Positions 1 through 5,191 of a stretch of DNA of 12,061 nucleotides are shown one piece after another (position 1 is the stretch's first letter; every line of letters starts with the position of its first letter). The translations under genes were made by a program, and so were the position numbers. A model generated the notes under the pieces. The model was not told the DNA's origin and did not search any database. It saw only the letters and a program-made list of their open reading frames with translations. Location: positions 1 through 12,061 of the forward strand of contig JAAAOD010000207.1 in assembly GCA_009908535.1 (NCBI GenBank), written 5' to 3'. The DNA is from Verrucomicrobiota bacterium (GTDB lineage: Bacteria; Verrucomicrobiota; Verrucomicrobiia; Opitutales; Oceanipulchritudinaceae).

Positions 1-639
1 CGTGATGCAACTGGTCGGTGTCTTTGATTTGGGCTCCGCGGCGCTGCTTGGCTGGGATAGGAGTCCTTGGAAAGTAAACGAGTGCGGCCTCTTCAAAACG
101 GCGGTTTTGCCACATGTGACGGAAGGGGACGTGCTGGTGGGCGACCGCGCTTATGATTCCTATGCCAACCTTGCCCAGTTGCATCCCTCAAAGCAAACCA
201 GGAGGAAGTCGTTGAGATACTGACCCGGCCCCGGAACCGTCCGGATAGCTGCAGCGATTCGCAATGGGAAGCTCTGCCTGGATCGCTGCAGGTGCGCCAA
301 GTGCGTGTGCAGCTCTCACGGCCCGGGTTTCGCACCCATGAGGTCACTCTGTTGACGACCCTCATGGAGGCCCCTGCCGAAGAGATGGCCCGGTTATACC
401 TGTGGCGCTGGCAAATCGAAGTGTGCTTTCGCGATATCAAAACAACCTTGGGAATGGAACTGCTGGGCGGAAAAAGTCCCGCCATTGCAGAACTGCTCCG
501 TTGCATCGCCTTCGATCCGGTCCCCATTCGCCCCAACCGAAAAGAGCCCCGAGCCGTCAAACGAAGACCCAAAGCCTACCAGCTTTTAACCAGACCAAGA
601 CACCATATGAACGAATTTCCAAGCAGGCGCTTGAAGTGA
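1..639 (+). pseudogene. IS4-family DDE transposase, broken and 5'-truncated by the window edge
   Basis: The 5' part reads in frame 2 (VMQLVGVFDLGSAALL, then GDRAYDSYANLAQL). It includes the second catalytic Asp of the DDE triad (codon 143-145). It hits a stop at 221-223, while the homologous continuation is found in frame 1 from about 181 (EEVVEILTRPRNRPD). That part contains a textbook IS4 YREK signature, Y-(2)-R-(3)-E-(6)-K in YLWRWQIEVCFRDIK, with catalytic Glu at 418-420. The C-terminal EPRAVKRRPKAYQLLTRPRH is also typical of this family. Compared with full-length relatives, roughly 25-30 codons are missing at the frame change. Another large block, perhaps 80-100 codons, is missing in frame around 478-490, where GGKSP runs straight into the C-terminal section. 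The gene cannot make an active transposase. The first catalytic Asp would lie left of the window. Confidence 0.85.
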
Positions 640-681
640 CCGATTCAATACCAAAAGTTAGTGCCATTCGGGTCTGACCCC
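1..681 (+). mobile_element. Remnant of an IS4-family insertion sequence (left part outside window)
   Basis: This segment carries the degraded transposase described separately, followed by about 40 bp of non-coding DNA. That tail ends in a short palindromic sequence, GGGTCTGACCCC (670-681), which may be the right terminal inverted repeat. The left end lies outside the window, so the inverted repeats cannot be paired and no target-site duplication can be checked. The remnant ends only about 45 bp before the start codon of the next gene. The right boundary is therefore a guess; the IS4 assignment itself is firm. Confidence 0.7.
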
Positions 682-725
682 TTCCCCCGTGACAGGAGCC
701 CCAGGAGATAGTAAGGGGAAGGGCG

Positions 726-2747
726 ATGAAACACTTTCGTTGGGGAATTCTCGGGACGGGTGCGATCGCACGGGCTTTTGCCGACGGGCTGCAGACGACG
801 GAGATGAGCCGTCTGGTGGCGGTGGGCTCCCGGAGGGCAGCGGGTGCGGAAGCCTTTGTGGAAGAGTATCCCGGCACCCGGGCGCATGGTAGCTACGAGG
901 AACTCTTTGCCGATCCGGAGGTGGATGCGGTCTACGTTTCGGCACCCCACCCCTTCCATGCGCTGTGGAGCCTCCGGGCGATGGAGGCGGGCAAGCATGT
1001 GCTCTGCGAAAAGCCGATGGCCCTCAACCGCTGGCAGGGGGAAGCAATGGTGGCCTGCGCGCGCCGCAACCGGCGCTTCCTTGCCGAGGCCTTCATGTAC
1101 CGGCTCCATCCGCAGACCGTCCGCCTCGTCGAGCTGCTGCGCAAAAAAGCTGTCGGCGAGGTGCGCATGATCCGCGCGGCCTTCGGTTTCGGGGGCGGCG
1201 ATGAGATCGATCCGGAGAGTCGCCTCTTCAACAACGCCCTCGGCGGCGGGGCCATGCTCGACGTTGGCTGTTATCCGGTCTCCATGGCACGGCTGGTCGC
1301 CGGCATGGCCACGGGGGAGGAATTCGCCGACCCGGTCGACGTGGCGGGCACGGGCCACATCGGCGCCACCGGCGTCGACGAATGGGCGGCCGCGGTGCTG
1401 CGCTTTTCTTCGGGAATGGTCGCCGAAGTGGCCACCTCGGTGCGCGCCGACCTCGACAACCGGCTCGAGATCGCGGGTGCGGAAGGCAAGATCATCGTTC
1501 CCGACCCATGGGTGGCCAACCGCCGACAGCCGGTGCCGGGTAAAATCCTCCTGAAAAAGGACGGAGAGACCGAAGAGATCGCCTTGCCGACGACGCACAC
1601 CAGTTTCGCCTTCGAGGCGGACGCCATGGCCGCCGCGATCGGGGAGGGCCGCCTTGAGGCTCGTTCCCCCGGCATGACGTGGAACGACACGCTGGGCAAT
1701 CTTGCCGTGCTCGACCAATGGCGCTCCGCCGTGGGCATGGTCTACGAGGAGGAAACGCCACGGCCCGTGAAGGCCAATCTCCCCGGCAGGCCGGTACGGA
1801 TCCTGCCTGAGGGCCCGGGCAATCCCATGCGCTACGGTAGCGTTCCCGGCCTTTCCAAGCCGGTCAGCCGCTTCATCTTCGGTGCCCTCACCGCGCACGG
1901 TTCCTTCGCCAAGGCACAGGTGCTTTTCGATCACTGGCTGGAGTGCGGCGGGAACGCCTTCGACACCGGTTATATCTACCGCGATTGCGACAAGATCCTC
2001 GGTCAGTGGATACAGAGCCGCGGGGTTCGCGAGGACCTCGTGCTCATCACCAAGGGCGCGCACACGCCGTATTGCGACCCCGACAACCTCGCCCGCGAAC
2101 TCGAGGAATCCCTCGAAAAACTGCAGACCGGTTTCACCGACATCCATATCATGCACCGGGACAACGAGGCGATTCCGGTGGATGAATTCATCGATGTCCT
2201 TCATCGTTTCCATGAAGCGGGCCGGATCGGCGTCTACGGCGGCTCCAACTGGTCGCCGGAGCGCTTCGCCGCCGCCAGCGAATACGCCCGGCGAACGGGG
2301 AAGGAACCGATGCGGATCCTCAACAACAACCTTTCCCTCGCCCGCATGGTCGACCCGGTCTGGAAAGGTTGTATTCACATGTCGGCTACGGAAGACCGGG
2401 CATGGATGGAGCGGAACGGCATCGTCCACTTCGCGTGGTCCAGCCAGGCACGGGGTTTCTTCACCGACCGCGCGGAGCGGGAGCGCCGGACCCCCGGCTA
2501 CGACCGGGAGCTGCGCCGCTGCTGGTTCAGCGAGGACAATTTCCGGCGCCGCGAACGCTGCCTTGCGCTGGCGGAAAAGAAGGGCGTCCTCCCCATCAAC
2601 ATCGCCGCCGCGTGGGTCCTCTCCCAGCCGTTCGAAAGCTACGCCCTCATCGGCCCCGAGACCGTCGCGGAGATGGATTCCTGTCTCCCCGCGCTGACGG
2701 TCACCCTCAGCCGCGAGGAGATCGACTGGCTCTGGGGGGAAGGCTGA
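726..2747 (+). CDS. Gfo/Idh/MocA oxidoreductase fused to aldo-keto reductase (673 aa)
   Basis: Two complete NAD(P)-dependent oxidoreductases lie in one reading frame. Residues 1 to about 345 are a Gfo/Idh/MocA protein. It has an N-terminal Rossmann glycine motif (GILGTGAIA, 7-15), the hallmark EKP (E95-K96-P97) with the expected active-site Lys, and the C-terminal domain motif LDVGCYPV (D179, Y183). From about residue 368 an aldo-keto reductase barrel follows, with the full catalytic tetrad at normal spacing: D413 and Y418 (FDTGYIY), K443 (LITKGAH) and H477 (IMHRD). Both families act mostly on sugars, inositols and small carbonyl compounds. The fusion could pass an oxidised sugar from one site to the other, but the substrate is unknown. 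The ATG is preceded by a purine-rich ribosome-binding stretch (AAGGGGAAGGG, 713-723). The gene stands alone on its strand, just after the insertion-sequence remnant and convergent with the next gene 49 bp away. Family assignments are firm; substrate and coupling are inference. Confidence 0.93.
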   Translation: MKHFRWGILGTGAIARAFADGLQTTEMSRLVAVGSRRAAGAEAFVEEYPGTRAHGSYEELFADPEVDAVYVSAPHPFHALWSLRAMEAGKHVLCEKPMALNRWQGEAMVACARRNRRFLAEAFMYRLHPQTVRLVELLRKKAVGEVRMIRAAFGFGGGDEIDPESRLFNNALGGGAMLDVGCYPVSMARLVAGMATGEEFADPVDVAGTGHIGATGVDEWAAAVLRFSSGMVAEVATSVRADLDNRLEIAGAEGKIIVPDPWVANRRQPVPGKILLKKDGETEEIALPTTHTSFAFEADAMAAAIGEGRLEARSPGMTWNDTLGNLAVLDQWRSAVGMVYEEETPRPVKANLPGRPVRILPEGPGNPMRYGSVPGLSKPVSRFIFGALTAHGSFAKAQVLFDHWLECGGNAFDTGYIYRDCDKILGQWIQSRGVREDLVLITKGAHTPYCDPDNLARELEESLEKLQTGFTDIHIMHRDNEAIPVDEFIDVLHRFHEAGRIGVYGGSNWSPERFAAASEYARRTGKEPMRILNNNLSLARMVDPVWKGCIHMSATEDRAWMERNGIVHFAWSSQARGFFTDRAERERRTPGYDRELRRCWFSEDNFRRRERCLALAEKKGVLPINIAAAWVLSQPFESYALIGPETVAEMDSCLPALTVTLSREEIDWLWGEG

Positions 2748-2796
2748 ACGAGGCTTGCCCAGCGGTGGGCGGTGTAGCCGAGGACGACGCTGGCCT

Positions 2797-3648
2797 TCAA
2801 GACCCCATGACAAAAGAAAACGTCTTCCCCGCGTGCGCCTCCTCACAGCGACCGGGAAAGGCGTTCCGGAAGCCGGCGACGGCGCGGATGCCGGTGCAGT
2901 GGCAGGGCGCGATGCGGGCCACCTTCATCTCCTCGAAAACAGCGTAGGTCTTTTCCAGCCGCCCGGTCGTCGCGTGCAGCAAATGCATGCCGCCCATGAC
3001 CGCGTGCAGGTGCTCCTCGCCCGTGAGGGTGGCGACATGGCGCATCGTGTTGACCACCCCCGCATGCGCGCAACCGAGAATAAGGACGATGCCGTGGTCG
3101 CTGCGGAAATACAGCGCCTGGTCATCCGGGATGGGATCCCGCTGCGAGCCCTCCTCATCAAGACAGAAATCGCCGCCGGTGTCCTCGTAGTCCGTCACCC
3201 GCGGGACCTCCCCGGTCGCCCAGATGCCCGGTAGCACTTCCGTCGGTTCCCTCGTCTCGACGAGCTGCGCCGCCGCCGAAGCAAGGCCGCCGGCATAAAG
3301 GAAAGGTTCATTGACGATGCGGATACCCTCCTCCTTTCGGATAAAGCGCTTCTGGAGGGCGTCGGGGTGCAGATAAACGGGAACCTCCGGTAGCAGCGAC
3401 ATCATCTCCTCCAGCCCGCCGACATGGTCGTAATGTCCGTGGCTCAGGACGATGGCGTCCGCCTGCGAGAGATTGAGCCCAAGCGTAGCCGCGTTGCGAC
3501 GCAGTACCATGCCCTGCCCGGTGTCAAAGAGCACCCTCCCCGCCGGAGTTTCCAGCCAGTAGGCGAGCCCGTGCTCTCCGAGAATGCCCCGGCCTTGCGC
3601 CGTGTTCTCCGCCAAAAGGGTGATCTTCAGTTCCGCGTTCAATCCCAT
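2797..3648 (-). CDS. MBL-fold metallohydrolase, MJ0301/COG1237 type (283 aa)
   Basis: This is a metallo-beta-lactamase-fold protein. It shows FDTGQG (41-46) and the metal-binding HxHxDH (SHGHYDHVGG; H70, H72, D74, H75). It also has GCAHAGVVNT (H195), MGGMHL (H222) and a C-terminal PCHCTG (H250), the last giving the typical closing metal ligand. This motif order is that of the COG1237 hydrolases, which include proteins annotated as dihydropterin ribofuranosylaminobenzene phosphate synthase; that name should not be transferred. The likely substrate is a small phosphate or ester, but this cannot be read from sequence. Forty further in-frame codons exist upstream. The internal ATG at 3646-3648 was chosen because AGGAGG sits 9 nt before it and homology begins there. 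No signal peptide is seen, so the protein is probably cytoplasmic. It is convergent with the fusion oxidoreductase and separated from the upstream gene by a terminator, so it is probably transcribed alone. Confidence 0.9.
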   Translation of the reverse strand: MGLNAELKITLLAENTAQGRGILGEHGLAYWLETPAGRVLFDTGQGMVLRRNAATLGLNLSQADAIVLSHGHYDHVGGLEEMMSLLPEVPVYLHPDALQKRFIRKEEGIRIVNEPFLYAGGLASAAAQLVETREPTEVLPGIWATGEVPRVTDYEDTGGDFCLDEEGSQRDPIPDDQALYFRSDHGIVLILGCAHAGVVNTMRHVATLTGEEHLHAVMGGMHLLHATTGRLEKTYAVFEEMKVARIAPCHCTGIRAVAGFRNAFPGRCEEAHAGKTFSFVMGS

Positions 3649-3657
3649 TTCCTGTTT

Positions 3658-3663
3658 CCTCCT
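3658..3663 (-). promoter_or_regulatory. Ribosome-binding site of the MBL-fold gene
   Basis: On the minus strand a perfect AGGAGG lies 9 nt before the ATG at 3648. It fixes the start at this codon rather than at the longer in-frame alternative. It is the only perfect Shine-Dalgarno sequence among the minus-strand genes of this window. Confidence 0.8.
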
Positions 3664-3674
3664 CGGAGGCCTCC

Positions 3675-3703
3675 GTAGTAAAGGGTCGCCCCGAATAGTC
3701 CAA
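3675..3703 (-). promoter_or_regulatory. Candidate promoter of the MBL-fold gene
   Basis: On the minus strand TTGGAC (3698-3703) and TACTAC (3675-3680) are separated by 17 bp. Each matches three of six consensus sigma-70 positions. The location between the upstream terminator and the ribosome-binding site is right for a promoter, but the sequence match is weak. A perfect 12-bp palindrome, CGGAGGCCTCCG (3664-3675), abuts the -10 and could be an operator or simply chance. Confidence 0.3.
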
Positions 3704-3773
3704 TGAAAACGATCGCCGCCCGCGGCCTCCCTCCCGTCCGAACAGGATGCCTCCGGCTGGGCCCGCATGGCTT

Positions 3774-3806
3774 AAAAAAAGCCCCTGCCCGGGATGGGGC
3801 AGAGGC
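3774..3806 (-). terminator. Intrinsic terminator of the substrate-binding-protein gene
   Basis: Read on the minus strand, GCCTCTGCCC and GGGCAGGGGC form a 10-bp stem (one G-T pair) around a 6-nt loop (CATCCC). A run of seven T follows immediately. It starts about 38 nt after the stop codon of the substrate-binding protein, as expected for Rho-independent termination. It separates that gene from the MBL-fold gene downstream. Confidence 0.9.
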
Positions 3807-3843
3807 TGTGGGAAAGGGGGCTCGGTTTTGCAAGCGAACGCCG

Positions 3844-4764
3844 TCAGCTCACCGGAATCCAGTCCGCGACGACGGCTTCGTTGTCTTCCATCCACTGACG
3901 GGCGACTTCTTCCACATCCTGTTCCGATTCCTCGACCTTGAGCATGAGATCGGCCAGTTCGGGATCGGTTAGGTACATGTTCCTCAGGAAAGCGGCCAGC
4001 TCGGGCTTGTCCTCCTCGAGGTCGGCGCGGCCGATAATCTCGATGTCCCCGGATTGCCATACCTGCTTGTCCGCATCCTGTTCGAGGATCTTCAGGTCGA
4101 AGCGGGCAAACATCCAGTGCGGCTTCCACGCAGGCACGACGATCGATTTCCCGGCATCCGTCGCCTGCTTCAAAGCGGCGGTCATCGCCGGGCCGCTGGA
4201 AGGAACCAATTCGATATCAAGGTCGTATTCGGGGATGATTTCATTCTGGATCGCCTTCATCATGCCCGCGCCCGGATCGATGCCGGTAATGACGCCATCA
4301 AAGAGATCCTCGTTTCCCTTGATCTCGGAAATCTTATCAATTTCGACATAAGTCGGAACGGCAAGGCCGAGAATGGTGCCTTCGTAAACATTGCCGAGGC
4401 TGACAAGGCGGTCGCCGCCCTGCTTGAGGTAATCCTGGTGCATGTCGCGCCAGCATTCCATGAAGGCGTCGTGCCCACCGTCGGCAACGGCAAGGTAGGC
4501 GGGGCCCACGTCGGCGACGGTGATCTCGACGTCGTAGCCCATCTTCTCTTCGAGGACCACCTTGGCAAGGTGCGTGTAGGCGACCCCTTCGGCCCAGTTG
4601 ACATAGGTCAGGCGCGCGGTCTTGTCGATCTCCGCAGCGGCGCTGGCTGCGTCGCCGCCGGAGGCGCTTTCATCGGCCTTGCCGCAACCGGCAAGCAATC
4701 CGAGCAGGGTCCCGGCGATGAGGCCGGTATGCAGGAAAGGGAATCCTTTTTTGTTAGTTTTCAT
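3844..4764 (-). CDS. Glycine betaine/choline-type ABC transporter substrate-binding lipoprotein (306 aa)
   Basis: This is an OpuAC/ProX-family periplasmic binding protein. The N-terminus has positive charges (MKTNKKG), a hydrophobic stretch and a lipobox LLAGC with Cys27, so the mature protein should be lipid-anchored after signal-peptidase-II cleavage. A short acidic/Ala linker follows. The binding domain begins near residue 50 and shows tryptophans typical of quaternary-amine cages: W57 (TYVNWAEGVAY), W105 (MECWRDMH) and W213/W217 (AWKPHWMF). The length is normal for the family. The likely ligand is glycine betaine, proline betaine, choline or a similar osmolyte, delivered to an ABC importer. 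No permease or ATPase gene adjoins it, and a strong terminator follows, so it is a monocistronic orphan component. No clear Shine-Dalgarno precedes the ATG; a hairpin lies about 20 nt upstream. The family is firm and the exact ligand is inference. Confidence 0.9.
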   Translation of the reverse strand: MKTNKKGFPFLHTGLIAGTLLGLLAGCGKADESASGGDAASAAAEIDKTARLTYVNWAEGVAYTHLAKVVLEEKMGYDVEITVADVGPAYLAVADGGHDAFMECWRDMHQDYLKQGGDRLVSLGNVYEGTILGLAVPTYVEIDKISEIKGNEDLFDGVITGIDPGAGMMKAIQNEIIPEYDLDIELVPSSGPAMTAALKQATDAGKSIVVPAWKPHWMFARFDLKILEQDADKQVWQSGDIEIIGRADLEEDKPELAAFLRNMYLTDPELADLMLKVEESEQDVEEVARQWMEDNEAVVADWIPVS

Positions 4765-4784
4765 AATTGCGAGGGTGAGGGCCG

Positions 4785-4805
4785 GCGCACCGCGAATCGG
4801 TGTGC
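4785..4805 (-). promoter_or_regulatory. Hairpin in the leader of the substrate-binding-protein gene
   Basis: An 8-bp inverted repeat (GCGCACCG / CGGTGTGC, one G-T pair) surrounds a 5-nt loop, CGAAT. It ends about 20 nt before the ATG of the betaine-type binding protein. It has no T tract, so it is not a standard terminator. It could affect translation of a leader that lacks an evident ribosome-binding site, or be an operator. The structure is visible; any function is a guess. Confidence 0.3.
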
Positions 4806-4888
4806 TCTAGGCCCGTAACGGTAAGCGAACAAGATCACGGCGTAGATACAAGGGGAAATCCGGATTAACCGTCTCTCCTCCCCGAGGA

Positions 4889-4917
4889 TTGACATTGCCC
4901 GGCTTCCCGGCGCTTAT
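4889..4917 (+). promoter_or_regulatory. Probable sigma-70 promoter of tRNA-Pro
   Basis: A perfect -35 TTGACA (4889-4894) is followed after 17 bp by a weak -10 GCTTAT (4912-4917). The spacing and the position, about 17 bp before the mature tRNA 5' end, suit a tRNA promoter. The poor -10 is the reason for moderate confidence. Confidence 0.6.
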
Positions 4918-4934
4918 TCCTCCTGTTTCATGTC

Positions 4935-5011
4935 CGGGGCGTAGCTCAGCCTGGTAGAGCACCTGCTTTGGGAGCAGGAAGTCGTCGGTTCAAATCCGGC
5001 CGCCCCGACCA
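4935..5011 (+). tRNA. trnP: tRNA-Pro (anticodon UGG), CCA encoded
   Basis: A full cloverleaf can be drawn. The 7-bp acceptor is CGGGGCG / CGCCCCG, with the C1-G72 pair typical of proline tRNAs. The D arm is GCTC...GAGC. The anticodon arm CCTGC-TTTGGGA-GCAGG gives anticodon TGG. There is a short variable loop. The T arm is GTCGG-TTCAAAT-CCGGC. The discriminator A (5008) is followed by a genomically encoded CCA (5009-5011). UGG reads CCA and, by wobble, other proline codons. The gene is divergent from the substrate-binding-protein gene and convergent with the TonB receptor gene. Confidence 0.97.
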
Positions 5012-5064
5012 GAAAAAAGCTGGACGAGCGAACTCCCGTACAAGGGCTGCGCTTGTCATGTTTG

Positions 5065-5137
5065 GTAGGGCCGGGGCTTGTCCCCGCGCCCGCCGTGGTT
5101 CGGGGCGACGGGGCCCCCGCACAAGGCGGGGCCCTAC
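5065..5137 (+). repeat. 73-bp GTAGGG...CCCTAC double-hairpin repeat (REP/BIME-like), copy in 5' to 3' orientation opposite to the 9659-9905 array
   Basis: The 73-bp unit begins GTAGGGCCGGGG and ends GCGGGGCCCTAC. Each half folds into a GC-rich hairpin with a CTTGT-type loop, and the two halves are inverted relative to each other, each with GTAG at its foot. It is nearly identical to the reverse complement of the units at 9659-9905. It lies between the 3' ends of tRNA-Pro and the TonB receptor gene, where its hairpins may stop or stabilise both transcripts. The repeat is directly visible. The REP/BIME interpretation is inference from the GTAG foot and hairpin architecture. Confidence 0.9.
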
Positions 5138-5138
5138 A

Positions 5139-5171
5139 GCGACGGGGCCCCCGCACAAGGCGGGGCCCTAC
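5139..5171 (+). repeat. Extra half unit of the same repeat
   Basis: The right half of the preceding unit is repeated exactly, 34 bp further on: GCGACGGGGCCCCC at 5105 and again at 5139, each running to GCGGGGCCCTAC. It forms a single hairpin with its GTAG foot on the minus strand. It ends 20 bp from the stop codon of the TonB receptor gene. Confidence 0.9.
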
Positions 5172-5191
5172 AGTAAACCTCCGCCCTTTCC

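Noticed and set aside
2757..2770. Possible terminator between the convergent genes (GCCCA-GCGG-TGGGC)
   Set aside because: The stem is only 5 bp and no T tract follows on either strand.
645..2846. A 733-codon open frame on the minus strand, antisense to the fusion oxidoreductase
   Set aside because: It is a GC-rich codon-bias shadow. Its translation is rich in Arg, Gly, Ala and His with no recognisable domain, while the plus strand encodes two complete enzyme families.
4935..5011. tRNA-Pro as an integration site for a genomic island
   Set aside because: No integrase, no direct repeat of the tRNA 3' end, and no change in gene content typical of an island is visible in the window.
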